Source: Garcia nutans (lineage: Eukaryota; Streptophyta; Magnoliopsida; Malpighiales; Euphorbiaceae). From it: a DNA stretch of 64,000 nucleotides. This document shows, piece after piece, positions 23,121 to 35,612 of the stretch. How positions within the stretch are numbered: position 1 is the first letter of the stretch; each line of letters begins with the position of its first letter. A model generated the notes under the pieces. It worked only from the letters and a program-made list of their open reading frames with translations. It did not search any database and had not been told where the DNA came from. Both the position numbers and the translations under genes were made by a program. The stretch lies in contig CANTUV010000031.1 of the NCBI GenBank assembly GCA_947685225.1, forward strand, positions 69,297,001 through 69,361,000. The letters are read 5' to 3'.

Positions 23121-23559
23121 TACATATATATAGGTATATATTATATATATTTTGACTAACGAATAATAATATATGTATATATTAGTATAATATGAGTATA
23201 TATAGATATATGTCGGTATATAACTATTTTATATATTTATTTATATGTGATTATATATTACATATAACTAGATATATAGAAAAGAATAAGAATAATAATA
23301 TATGTGCGTATATGTTATATATAACAAGATAAATGGTGGGTATATGTTGAAAAAAAATAATAATATATGTTACATGTATGAGGGTATATGACAATAAATG
23401 TAGGTATATGTTATATATATTTTAACTAAAGAATAACAATATATGTCGATATATGTTTCATATAACAACATATATTTATAAAAATTTAAAACAATAAGAG
23501 TATAAAAGAATATGTTTAGCTATATGTTATATATAACAATATATATGTGTTAAAAATTG
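21357..23559. other. AT-rich DNA with tandem repeats
   Basis: 21375-21530 holds two diverged copies of a unit of about 90 bp that contains GGTTTAC...TTTCTTTTGGTTGAGA. From 21670 the DNA is a TATAT/ACATATA array with a unit of roughly 45-50 bp near 22960-23080 (TATGTCGGTATATGTTACAT). It also has a (GT)n tract at 23094-23120 and a longer unit containing AATAAGAGTATAAAAG. No gene is visible. Confidence 0.6.
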
Positions 23560-24448
23560 GTTTAATATATCCATTGCCTTTCGAACTGGACACATTTAGT
23601 CATTTTGCCCAATGTACTATTCGAATAACCATGTTGCCCCCTCAAACATGACTTTTTTTCATAACAAACTGACCCTTAATTTAATATACCTAGATTTTTA
23701 ATGGCGCAAGTTACAAACACCTTGAAATCCAAAATTCCGATCATCCCCTCTCTTATTCCGGCCAACGAACAAAATTTTTTGGCAAAAAATAGATATCTCT
23801 TATATGCCCATTTTTCTTTTTTTTTTCTTCTCTTCTTCTTCTTCTTAAATCTATGCATTTTCCTAAGAAGCAAACAAAAATTTTTGGTAAAAGCTAGAAA
23901 TTTCATATTGTCAAAAAAAAAATCTTCTTCTTCTTCTTCTTCTTCTTTTCAAATTTGTTCATTTTCTTAAGAAACAAACATATTTTTTTAGAAAAAAAGC
24001 CAAAAATTCCATATCGTCAACAAAAATTTCTTCTTTTCCTTCTTCTTCTTCTTCATCGTCATCGTCGTCTTCTTCTTCTTCTTCTTCTTCTTAGATTTTT
24101 AGACTGAAATTTCGATTAATTTTGAATTAAATTTATGGTGCCAGCCACTAAAATTTCGGCGAAATACTTTGTCAATAATTTAAGGGTATTATTGTAATTT
24201 GACAGTGTATGTTAAAATTTTCTTAAATTATTGGAGAGTATTTTTGACATTTTACAATATAAATATGATGTTTTAATCAATTTCACTCACCCAGTATAGA
24301 GTAAAATAAAAATATATTGCCAACTCAGCATCTAAGAATCAATTTGTTATGAAAAAGTCAAGTTTGAGGGGCAAAATAGTTGCTCGAATAGTACATGGAG
24401 CAAAATGACCAAATATGCCAAGTTCGAGGAGCAATAGATGTATTAAAA
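23560..24448. mobile_element. Non-autonomous element with TIRs of about 110 bp
   Basis: The left end contains TTTGCCCAATGTACTATTCG, CAAACATGACTTTTTTTCAT and AACAAACTGA. The right end contains the same block in inverse complement with about 80% identity, ending near GGAGCAATAGATGTATTAAA. The interior is non-coding, with (CTT)n runs at about 23820-23845, 23925-23948 and 24030-24095. It sits inside a minisatellite whose units continue on both sides. Long TIRs suggest a MULE-type MITE; a target duplication could not be fixed in the AT-rich flanks. Confidence 0.65.
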
Positions 24449-25430
24449 TTTTAACATAATAAAAATATAAAAGTGATATATGTTTTGTTATATATTAATA
24501 AATATTGTATACAACAATATATATATGTGTTAAAAATTTAAAAGAATAAGAATATAAAAGTAATATATATTTAATTATATCAGTATATGTTATATATAAT
24601 TATATATACTTGTTAAATTTTAAAAAATAAGAGTATAAAAGTTATATATGTTTAGTTATATTTTGTCATATATTACATATAATAATATATACGTATTAAA
24701 TTTCAAAAGAATAAGAGTATAAAAATATTATATGTTTAGTTATATGTTAGTATATGTTATATATAAGTAGAAACTTAATATAAGTATTTTTAATTTAATG
24801 TTTTAAAAAAATTAATTTGAAATTTGTCTTAAAACATATATTATAAAATAATACAAATTGTATTAAAAAAGAAAAAAACAAACATACTAAAAAACAAAAA
24901 AAAATCACAAAAAACAAATACACACACAAACACAAATAAAAAGTTTAAAAAAAAAAGAAGAAGATAAAAGTCACGAAAAAAATACAAGATATATGTGGAT
25001 ATATTGAAAAGCACATTTTCCTGCCCAAAATTTTTAGGTTTAAAATTTTCATTTGTAGCTTCCTCCAATAGTGAGATGAGTCACTTGTAAATGCATGAAT
25101 TAATTAATATTTTCTTGTCAAAATGTTGAGATTTTCATCATCAATCTCTATCTTCAATTGGCTTGTTAGATTTCTTTTTTGTTTTAAAATTTTTAGAATA
25201 TCATATTTTTTTAAAAGAACGAAGCGATTGGTATTTAAATATTTGATTTTTTTACTATACCAATATTCAATTATAAGGTTTCAAATTGAATTATGTTGAT
25301 TTTATTGCATAAAATAAACTTGAATTTGAGCAAAGTTTGTTCCGCTTTACCTTTTAATTAAAGATAATTTCATAGATTTTTTCTTGACTTTATCCATGTG
25401 AAAAAATAATTCGAAATGCCTCAACTTTCC
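24449..25430. other. Minisatellite continuation and AT-rich spacer
   Basis: 24449-24770 continues the tandem units of about 100 bp (AAAAGAATAAGAGTATAAAA, then TATATGTTTAGTTATAT) seen at 23460-23550. 24771-25430 is AT-rich spacer with no supported feature. Confidence 0.5.
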
Positions 25431-26036
25431 TTGAAAGTGGCTTAGTTTTCCTATTGAACAGGAAAATATTTTCCATTGACTAATTTTTCGAAACATTCCA
25501 AACATCAGAAAAAGCAGAACATGTTTTATGGGAAAATATTTTCCAAAAACAAATGGAAGCTAAGATTTATATTATTTCCCTCTTTCTTTTCCTTTTCTGG
25601 TAAGGCAACAAGATTTTTCAGGAAGATACAAAGTTTCACAGAAACCAAAGGCTGCAAGCTAAAATTGAAATTGATTTCAGCTTCCATTTAACTTTTGTTT
25701 CATATATTTGTTGAATATGCTTCCTTCTTTCAATTAAATGCAGATTTCACAAATTACTTGAGCAATTTCAGCTAGGATGTTAAATTGTAAATGAGTATTC
25801 ACAGGCTTCAAGCAAACAAAAAGAGGTTCTAGCTACACACTCACACTCTGCAGTTAATCTAATTTTTAATAAATTTTAGAAATAATAGAGACTTACAAAT
25901 GGGTAGTGATGATCCATGTCTAGTATACACATCCCACAAGAGCAACGTTGATGGGATCTAGGTGACTTCGGCTTTGAACAATAGTGGCAGAAGTTGTAAT
26001 TCTCAAGGTAACATTTTCCCACAACTAGATAACTTA

Positions 26037-26285
26037 TGGTATCTATGGTAGTTTTTGCTGTCATTTTGTTCAAATCATGTGAAATATAATTGTAGTTTCA
26101 TACTCTTTCAATTATTGTTTTTGGTTAATTATTTTAGTCACTAAAGTACGGTCTAAGTATGGTTTAATAACTTTTTAGCTGTAAGTGCAGCAACTTTATA
26201 TGTCTATAAATTATGATTTTTTTGTAATGAAAGTGTGTGAGTTTTTTAGTAAATTTTTCTCCAATTCTTTGCTTCAAAACTTACA
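26037..26285 (+). repeat. 5' LTR of copia C
   Basis: Starts TGGTATC, ends CTTACA. Pairs with 30329-30581 with scattered differences over its length. Confidence 0.82.
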
Positions 26286-26378
26286 ATTGGTATTAAAGCA
26301 TTATTGTTCTTTGTAGGGGCTGTGAGAATTGAGAGAAAACAAGTAAGAAAATCTCACTAACAAGACCAATCCAAGAAA

Positions 26379-26690
26379 ATGGCTTCAAGCAATGCTAGAA
26401 TAATTTCACCACCAGTTTTCAATGGTGAAAACTATCAGTTATGGGCTTTGAGAATGAAAGCTTTGTTAAAGGGATTAGATTTATGGGAGGTAGAAGAAAG
26501 AGGTGCTGGTCCCCCTTCTTTGAGAGCTAATCCAACAATTACCCAAATGAAACACCATACTGAAGAATCAACAAAGAAATTCAAGGCACTCTCTTATATA
26601 TACTCTATTATGTTAGAGTCTATATTCATATGCATTATGGCATGTGAGACAGGAAAAGAAGCCCGGGAAAAACTTAAAGAAGAGTTCTGA
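26379..26690 (+). pseudogene. Copia C gag N-terminal part
   Basis: 103 codons from ATG 26379 to a TGA, starting MASSNARIISPPVFNGENY. This is the N-terminal signature of plant copia gag proteins (DUF4219/UBN2 region), including the NGENYQLWALRMKALLKG stretch. Decayed gag continues past the stop in other frames to about 27290 (a remnant of NxNYLEKFYWYKPGVQYRSC type). Its presence shows what copia A and B lack. Confidence 0.75.
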
Positions 26691-27329
26691 GACAGTGAGA
26701 AAACAAGACAAACGCAAGTCTTGAATTTAAGAAGAGAATTTAAATCTTTGAAGATGAAAGAAATAGAAAGGAATTCTCTAATAAAGTTCTCAAGGTGGTA
26801 AATCAAATTAGAGTTTTTGGAAAAGATCTTCCAGACAAGAGATTTGTAGAGAAGTTTCTTGTGAGTCTACTTGAGAGGTTTGAAGCAAAAATTTTCTCTC
26901 TTGAAGACTCAAATGATCTTTCATAAATTTCACTATCAGAGTTAGTGAATGCACTATAAGCTACTGAACAAAGAAGAAATTTAAGACTTGAAGAAAGCAC
27001 TGAAGCTGCTGTTGTCATGAAAAATAAAGAAAAGCCTCATTTGAATTCAAAAGGGAAGAAATTTTATGATGGGAAGAATAAAGGAGACAACAGCAAGAAT
27101 GAAGAAAGAAAAAGGGAAATTTCCTCCATAACCAAATTGTAAACAAACCAATTACTTGGAGAAATTTTATTGGTACAAGCCTGGTGTCCAATACAGATCT
27201 TGTAAGAATTTTAGGGAAATTTAAAAAGTCTGCAAGTCAAAGCCTAGCCAAGAAAATAATCAAGCTCAAGCTGTTGAAAATTAAGAGCAACATGAAGCTT
27301 AACTTTTTGTTGCAATATGTTTTATAGCA

Positions 27330-30290
27330 AAAACCAGCAGTAATTCTTGGTCAATATACAATGGTTGCACTCATCACATAACCTCTGAAGTTGCCTTGTT
27401 TAAAAACTTGATAGATCCTACAATTCTAGAGTCAAGATTGGAAGTGGTGAAATTTTGGAAGTGAAAGGCAAAGGAGAAATATCCGTGAATACTCCAACAA
27501 GTACTAGACTCATTTCAAAAGTTTTGTATGTGCCTAAGATAGACCAAATTATATTGAGTATGGGTCAGATGCTTGAGAAGCAATACCCCTTGCTATTTAA
27601 AAATTTTTCATGCACAATCATAGACCTAGCAGGAAATGAGTTGATGATAGTGAAAATGAGAGATAAAAGCTTTTCTTTAAAATGGAATAATTTAAGTGTT
27701 CATGCATTTTCTGGTTCTATTGACGAGTCTACACTTTGGCATAGGAGATTTGGTCATTTTAATCTTCATGCACTTAAACAAATATATGATAAATGTCTAG
27801 TTCAAAATTATGCCTATTGTGCATACTATAGAGGGAGTTTGTGATGCATGTTAACTAGGAAAGCAAGTCAAAAATGGATTTCCTATCATCACGGAAAGCA
27901 ATTGAGAAATTGCAACTGGTTCATAGTGATGTTTGTGGTCCAATGAACATACCTTCACTAAATGGGAGTAGATATTTTATTCTTTTCATTGATGACTTCT
28001 CAAGATTTTATTGGGTGTATTTTCTGCAACAAAAATTAGAAGTGTTGGGAATGTTTCAAAAATTCAAGGCTATGACTAAAACTCAATGCAACTCTAAAAT
28101 CAAAACACTCAGAACAGACAATGGGACTGAGTACACCAACAAAAACTTTAAAAATCTATGTGAAGAAGCAGGGATTCAACATCAGTTCATAATAAGCGAC
28201 ACTCCACAGCAAAATGGAATAAGTGAGAGAAGAAATAGAATTGTGATGGAGATGTCTAGATGCTTGAAAAGAAACTACAAAAGAAGTTCTAGGTAGACTA
28301 ATGTAGAAGCTGTAAACACATCAGTCTACCTTCTAAATAGACTTCCAATAAAGGCTTTAAAAGATAAAACTCCTTTTGAAGCCTGGTTTGAAGTAAAACC
28401 ATCCATAGAGCATCTAAAAATCTTTGGAAGTCTATGTTATGCTTACATTTCATCAGTTAAAAGAGATAAGCTAAATCATAAGTCTCGAGTTAGAATCTTT
28501 CTTGGGTATGGCAGTAATGTTAAAGGTTATAGAGTTTTCAACTTAGAGACAAGAAATGTAATGATTTGAAGAGATGTAAAGGTGGATGAAGAAGCTTACT
28601 AGAATTGGGGGAAAAAGTGAAGTAGAACCTATGAACATCAGTAAAATTCAAGAAACTGATTCTTTGAATCAAGAGCCAATCCATGAGCAAGAAGAAGGAG
28701 ATTATGGGAGTGATTCAGATTCAAATTTTACTGTCAGAAGAACTAAATCCTTATAAGAACTTTATACAAGAAGTAATTTAACTTTGCTTGAACTAGCAGC
28801 TCTTAAAAAAGCAACTCAGTCTTCAAATTGGATGAATGTAATGTAGGAGGAGCTAAAGATGATCAACAAAAATGAAACCTGGAATTTAGTAGACAGGTCG
28901 AAGGATAAGAAGGTGATTGGAGTGAAGTGGGTTTATAGAACCAAACTCAATTTAGATGGTTCTATAAATAAACACAAGGCAAGATTGATTGTGAAAGTCT
29001 ATTTTCAGCAATATGGAGTTGATTATACATATACCTTTGATCTTGCGGCAAGGTATGATACAATAATGCTTCTCATTGCCTTAGTAGCACAAAAATGTTG
29101 GAAATCTACCAACTTGATGTAAAATAAGCTTTTCTGAATGGTTATTTGCAAGAGGAGATCTTTGTGGAGCAGCCATTAGGATTTATTAAGAAGGGAGAAG
29201 AAGATAAAGTTTTCTTACTCAAGAAAGCTTTATATGGATTAAAACAAGCTTTTAGAGCCTAGTACAGCAGAATGAATGATCATTTGTAGAAATTGGGCTT
29301 TGCAAAAAGTCTTAGTTAAGCTACTCTATATGTTAAGGCTGAAAATAAAGAATTGTTGATTGTATCCTTGTATGTAGATGATATTTTGACCGCATGCAGC
29401 AGCAATGATCTTATGCAACACTTTAAGGAAGAGGTGCAGGTAATATTTAAGATGACAGAACTTGGAGAAATGATTTTTTTCCTTGGTTTAGAAGTCAAAC
29501 AAGTTAAGAGACCTTAATTTGTCAAGAAAAATATGCAAGAGAAGCACTCACGAAGTTTGGAATGAAAAATTACAGCAGCATCAATACTCCCATAGCTCAA
29601 AATGAAAAATTGAGCAAAAATGATGGTTCAAATAAATTGGATTCTAGAATATATATAAAAGTATAATTGGATGTTTATTGTATTTAGCTGCATCGAGACC
29701 TGGCATTATGTTTGTAACAAGTCTTTTAGCTAGATTTATGGATGAACCAAGTCAAAAACACTTCGAGGATACTAAAAGGGTGCTTCGATATGTGAAGGGA
29801 ACCATTGATTTAGGAATATGGTTTAAGGCTGCCAACGAATGAAGCTTGTTGTCTATGCATACAGTGACTGGGAAAGCTCAGTTGATGACATGAAAAGCAC
29901 ATCTAGTTTTGTGTTTTCCATTGTTTCAGGTGTTGTTAGTTGGAGTTCAATGAAACATGATATTATAGCTCAATCCATAGTAAAAGCAGAGTACGTCTTT
30001 ACTGCTACAGCTGTGAAGAAAACAATTTGGTTTTGGAAAATCATGGAAGATTTGAAGCAAAAACAAGAAGTAGCAACCATCATTCACTGTGATAATTAAT
30101 CTGCTATTGCAATAGCCAAAAATCCAGTTTTTTATGGTAGAACTAAATATATTAAGATCAAGAATCATTTTATAATAGAGGCAGAAAAAGATGAAGAAAT
30201 TAAGATAGTTCATTGTGATTCTAAAATTCAATTTGCTGATCTCTTGACTAAGGGATTGCCTAAAGTCAGATTTGAAACATTAAGGAAGAG
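27330..30290 (+). pseudogene. Copia C pol remnant
   Basis: Pieces in order: a protease site around 27350-27380 in which the usual DSGCTHH reads YNGCTHH; GAG-pre-integrase (LWHRRFGHFNLHALKQ) in 27455-27844; integrase core (VCGPMNIPSLNGSRYFILF, RTDNGTEY, SERRNR) in 27874-28296; RT with KWVYRTKLN (28859-29122) and a YVDDILT box near 29370; RNase H at 29700-30290. Many stops and shifts separate the pieces. The loss of the catalytic protease Asp is a clear disabling change. Confidence 0.8.
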
Positions 30291-30328
30291 TCTTGGTATT
30301 TCCCGCAAAATATGCCAAGAAGGAGTGA

Positions 30329-30581
30329 TGGTATCAATGGTATTTTTTGCTTTCATTTTGTTCATATAATATGAAATACAATTGTAGTTCTATACTCTTT
30401 CAATTATTGTTTTTGGTTAATTATTTTAGTCACTAAAGTATGGTCCAAGTATGGTTTAATAACTTTTTAGTTGTAAGTGCAGCAGCTTTGTACGTCTATA
30501 AATTATGTTTTTTTTTTTTTGCAATGAAAGTGTGTGAGTCTTTTAATAAATTTTCTCTACTTCTTTGCTTCAAAACTTATA
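30329..30581 (+). repeat. 3' LTR of copia C
   Basis: Starts TGGTATC after AAGAAGGAGTGA, ends CTTATA at the junction where the pseudogene exon resumes. Confidence 0.82.
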
Positions 30582-31027
30582 ATAGCTACCCCACTATATG
30601 ATAGGTGGTGTTCCAGCACATCTAAAGGCCGCAAGACTAAACATTGAAATGGCAATTATGGACAAATTAACTATTGTTATGCTTGAGAGTATAATACTGC
30701 ATAAATAGCTAACAAAGAAAACAACAAGATACACTATCCAGACACCGGCACCTGCACTTTCATAAATTGGATCAACATAAGATATGTAAAAAGAAAACAT
30801 TATTCAGATTCTTGTTAACTAGGAATTTAACTAAATATGCAACTTATAACAACCAAAAATGACTTTTTATTTAAAAAAACTACATGATTCAGATATTTAG
30901 TAGCCATCATATCAAATGTAAAATTTTACTTATATTATAAGATCCCTTTAATTCGAATGTTAGAATTTGAAGATTGGTGAGAAATTTTATAGAATTTAAG
31001 TTTGAAAGTGAAATTTGAGATTGGGAA

Positions 31028-33547
31028 TGTAATGTATAAAATTTCAAACAGAAATTTTTTTAATTAATATTGATAATTGACAGTGTATAATGATAAAAGT
31101 AACGTGGATAAATACTATAAGTAGAGAATAATGAATAGTATATCTCAAAAATTTACTGAAAAAATTATTTTTACAGTTTTACAGGATTAAAAATCAAATT
31201 AGAATCAAAGGTTAAGAGTTAGAGTGCACCGTAGTTAAAATGAGATTGTTTCACCTGATTAAACTATATATATGGACATGTGTGTGTGTGTGTAGAAGAC
31301 TCTTCTCTCTTCTTCCATCTTCTACGCCATCTACCACCACCATCACCATCTTCTCTACTTTCTTCTTCCTTTCATCAAAGAATCAAGGGAAATCCATCTT
31401 TTGCAACAATCTTTTTTAGAGAATTAGTTATAGTTGGTGATTAAAGAAAAAGAGGAAAAAGAGAGAAGAAGAGAGATTTTGAAAGAGATATATGCTTGTG
31501 TATGAGTAATTTGCAAATAGTTAGTTTTCTTTGAATTTTAATGCTTGAATAAGTTAATTGGAGTTATTTGCTAAAGAATTGAATAAATGATATGTTGTGC
31601 AAGGAAATATTGAAGAACCTTTATATGAATTTTACTTCAATTTTTTGTAAGAAATAAGTGTGATGATATTGTTTTTGGTTAAAGAGTGATTATGAAGTGT
31701 TGATAACTAAATTTATTGCTAAAGATTTGATTAATTGAGGATTGAGTAAAGTGTTTAATTTGGATTCTTTTTATTTAAAAATTTGGTTTTTAGTTCATTT
31801 TTATCATGGTTATTAAATGTGTTTAGATTGTTTTAACTTAAAATGCAAGTTGAAAAACTTTAGCTCATAAAAAAGTGAATTTTTAAGTTTGGTAGATGCT
31901 GAAAAATCCACACGGGCGTGTGGCTTTGATCCACATGGCCGTGTAAATTATTCAACTTCTGTAACTCTACTTTTAGTAACGTTTTGGTACACACGGGCGT
32001 GTGAACTTCTTAGGCACGCCCATATCTACTCTGTAGCCCTAATTTTCTTATTTTTCAACCCCAAAACACTTCATTTCTTATGTTAATATAATTTTCTTGT
32101 TCAATTAATATTTATAACATAATTAATACTTAAAAATATGCAAGTTTGTTAAATTAAAGGTTAAAATTTTAAAAATTTCTACAAGTTAGTTTGCAAAGAA
32201 GCCTTGAAATTTTATAAGTATTATATAAGGATTATAGTATCATTTTATTGACGTGATATGTAATTAATTGTTATTAGAGGTGAATAAGTAATAAATTGCC
32301 CAAAATATACTGATTTTAGATCTAGCTTGAAATTAACTAGCTAGCCAGAGGAAAGATATCTATAGTGATAGTGGGCATGTCGTGCCATTAATGGATACAT
32401 TGTGTCATCAGTGATAGTGAGCATACTTGCTATTATACATTCTTGATATTTGACATTAAAATTACTGTAGTGACCTGTTATCCAAACCTATTATATGAGT
32501 TCAGTGTGTATAGACATATTTAATGAAGTTATCTATATTAAAAATATATGTGAATATAATGCTATGTTCAAAATATTAAGTTGATCAATAACTTTCTTAG
32601 TGTTATAATGATTGAAAGTGTATATAATGATATAAGATACAAAGTGCTTCAAAGCATAGTACTAAAAAAAGTGTCAAAATTATAAATTGAATGAAATTAT
32701 CCTATATGTGAAACTGAAAAATAAGACTTACTAAAAAATAAAATAAGTGTAATATGAGCAATGTTAGCAAATGAGAAAGTAAGTATTAAACGAAATGATT
32801 CAAAAAGAGTAAAGTTATAATACCGAAAGTGTAATAAAGTTTTATGATTTTTTTTATGAAGTTAAAATTATTATTTTGCGTAATTAAAATATTGTATTGG
32901 TTTGTTATTGAGAATATTTAATATATTAAAAAGTTTATTAAAACTGAGTGTTATTACTATATTTCTGCAAGTATTTTTCTTTAATATTAAGTGACAAAAT
33001 ATGTTTATACAAGCACCACTAAGCTTTGCTTAACGTTTTAGAATTATTTTTTGACACGCAGATATCATGTTATTAGAGCAAGTTAAGAAGTGAAAGTAAA
33101 GATCTCATAAATTATCTACAGTACATGTAGAGATCTTTTGTATATTATACTTGTAAGTTATAAAGTATATATATGCAAATTATCTTGGCTATTTGAGATA
33201 TTGTACAAATTTGTAAACGTGAAAAAATATATGTATTTAGAGAATGAAGTTTTAGATTTTAGTGAATGATTACAAAATCAAATAATGTATTATATATTTA
33301 TTTTGGATTGACAAACTTATGATGGTTATCTGATTTATAATTAGTATTTGGTTTATTGGAGATATTGGAGATTGGTTTAAATGTTGGATTTATAAGTGTT
33401 GTATTATACAAATTATATTATTATTTAAAAATTTTTGTTAGTAACACTTTGAAAGCAGACTTTGCCGATGAATTGATTAGAGTACTGACAGTATATTGAG
33501 TAACATTCTCTGATATTTTTATGTGAGAATCATCAGGGGATGTTACA
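31028..33547. repeat. Large solo LTR (2.5 kb), probably Ty3/gypsy-type
   Basis: The insertion is defined by comparison: the intact gene reads on without it at 4917/4918. Ends are TGTAATG...GTTACA, with flanking GGGAA (31023-31027) and GTGAA (33548-33552) as a near-perfect 5-bp duplication. No PBS, polypurine tract or protein motif lies inside, so it is a solo LTR. It contains three blocks related to CACGGGCGTGTGG (31909-31923, 31933-31944, 31989-32003), a GC-rich motif often seen in long LTRs of plant gypsy elements. Orientation was not settled. Confidence 0.65.
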
Positions 33548-33729
33548 GTGAAGGAAAATGAGAATGAAGGGCTTGTAGTTGAATTTTATTTTGTTACCGC
33601 TAGCAAATTCACTAATGTCATAAGTTTCAATTAAAAGGATACAATGGCAAGCATATCAGCTAGATATGACACAGCTTCATATTGGACATATTCGTTGATA
33701 CAGATCAACACACAGATGACATGCATAGG

Positions 33730-35110
33730 TGTTGAAGATTGGAACAACTGAGGTTGATGTTTAGTTAAAAGATGATGCAAGTGTTGGAAAAAAAATATGT
33801 CTAGCCACTTTTGTTAAAATATTTTATTTTCTTAGTTTAGGTATGCAGTTGTTATAAAGGTATAGAGGAGCTTAAGTTTGGAAGACAAACTTACTTAAAT
33901 TATAGAAGTTTGGTTACCAAACTTCAATTCACTTTTTTATTGTACAAATATGTAAAAGATCAGTAAAGAAAATTATATTCCCATACATTCTCTTGTATTT
34001 TTTCTCTTTGGCTCTGTTTTTCTCTATTTTTAGAAAAGTTCCAGCTCTTGTCCAATAAATGGTATAAGAGCTATCATGATCTTAAAGGGTGTGAGGGTTT
34101 TTGAGAGAAAACCAGCAACAAACCACCAAACAAACCACAAATCACTACTTTTGTTGAAAATTTTTAATGGCTTCCAGCAGTACCACTTTGTCACCTCCTC
34201 ACTTAAATGGTGAAAATTGCCATGTTTAGGCTGTGAAGATGTGAACTTATCTATGATGTTTGGGATTATGGCAGTATGTAGAGGAAAATATAATACTACC
34301 TCCCTTGCGTCAAAATCCCACTCTGATGCAGATCAAGCAACATGAAGAAGAAGTTTCTAAAGCTCAAATGCCCTCTCCTACACCCATGCAGCAGTAGCAA
34401 ATCCTATCTTCACCAGAATCATGGCTTGTGATACAACACATGAAACTTGGGTGAAGTTAAAAACTGAATTGGTCTGATAAAATAAGACGTGCAAAAAATT
34501 TGAGAAAAATTGAAAAGATGAAGGTTGATGGAAGAAAGTTATAAACCAGATCAGGTTGTTGGGAGAAGAATTGAAAGAAAAGAGGATTGTGGAAAAAGTT
34601 ATAGTGACTCTGCCTGAAAATTTTGAAGTAAAATTTTCTTCACTTGAAGAAATTTGGGATATGTCTCATATCACTTTGATTGAGCTTTCCAATGTCCTGC
34701 AAGTTGATGAACAGAGAAAAGCTTACAAAGAAGAAGAAAATGCTGGAGAGAAAGCATTTTTTGCTTCTCAATAAACAAAACCAGATGAAGATGGACCAAA
34801 GAACAAACAATCTGACGAGAAATTACAAGAACAAGAAGAACAACAAATAGAAAGGAAAAAGATTTCCTCCTTGTCCACATTGCAAGATGACCAACCATAC
34901 ATACCGAAACTTACTACTGGTATAGGCTAAGAGCTCAGTGTAGCACCTGTAAACAATTTGGTCATATTGACAAGGTTTGCCAAGCAAAACAAAATCAATA
35001 ACACCATGCTCAGCCGCCACAAACTGCTGAAAAACTCTTAATGTTATGAAGAAAATTTGCTTGTTGCTATAGATATTCATGAATGCGATGTTTCAATTGA
35101 AGATGACAAT
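33730..35110 (+). mobile_element. Copia D, 5' fragment (LTR, PBS, gag)
   Basis: The LTR begins TGTTGAAGATTG at 33730 and ends GTCCA at about 34054. The PBS-like TGGTATAAGAGCT starts near 34060. A decayed gag follows from about 34167 (MASSSTTLSPP-type start and NGEN motif), with a recognisable zinc knuckle C-x2-C-x4-H-x4-C (CSTCKQFGHIDKVC) at about 34935-34980. It stops abruptly at 35110, where pseudogene intron sequence resumes (ACAAATAT). Pol and the 3' LTR are absent. The missing host segment equals about 5086-7197 of the intact gene. Confidence 0.75.
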
Positions 35111-35612
35111 ACAAATATCTAAACAAATTAAGTTTTCTTTTGAACAGCTGATGAGACCTTAATATCAATGTTCTAATAATAAGCTAATATGTTGTCCCCC
35201 AATTAACTGAAAAGCATGCTCTGCAACTATCAAAATCTTATTCGTAAATAAGTCACTTTGGACCATATAAATATCCTCATTATACACTGGTTATCATTAA
35301 AAAAGAGTCAATGCTAGTAGGGTTTTTGAATATTTAGTATAAGAAGAGGAAAACCAAGAACCAAAAGCAGAAAGATTAGGAATAAGAATCCCATAATAGA
35401 CATATCATGGAAGCAGAAAACAAAAAGAATGAAAGCAAGAAGAAGAATTGAACTGACCTTGGGTAAGTCAGCCATGTATAGCTTTTTGTCGAGAGACAGA
35501 CAGCTGACACTCTCTCGTAAGTCTTCATTTTTTTGTTTTTTTTTTCTTTTTTTTTCCCCTTTTATCCTTGAGGACCCTGTTTAACTATTTTTCTTTTAAG
35601 ACATTTATATAA

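Larger units (their letters stand above)
26037..30581 (+). mobile_element. Copia element C inside the DHHC exon of copy 2
   Basis: LTRs of about 250 bp at 26037-26285 and 30329-30581, both starting TGGTATC and ending CTTACA/CTTATA. The PBS-like ATTGGTATTAAAGCA begins at 26286, a variant of the tRNA-Met type. The polypurine tract AAGAAGGAG precedes the 3' LTR. Gag, protease, integrase, RT and RNase H are recognisable in order but full of stops. It splits the sequence GATA/GCTACCCC of the pseudogene exon. The flanks (ATAAC and ATAGC) are only an approximate duplication. More decayed than A, B or E. Confidence 0.88.

Noticed and set aside
23820..24095. (CTT)n runs considered as a coding Ser-rich stretch
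   Set aside because: Simple repeats inside a non-coding MITE.
24841..25068. 75-codon Phe-rich ORF resembling a membrane protein
   Set aside because: Translation of A/T homopolymer runs; no start context or conservation.
31909..32003. Regularly spaced CACGGGCGTGTGG blocks considered as a CRISPR-like or regulatory array
   Set aside because: Only three imperfect blocks in a eukaryotic LTR; better explained as an LTR motif.
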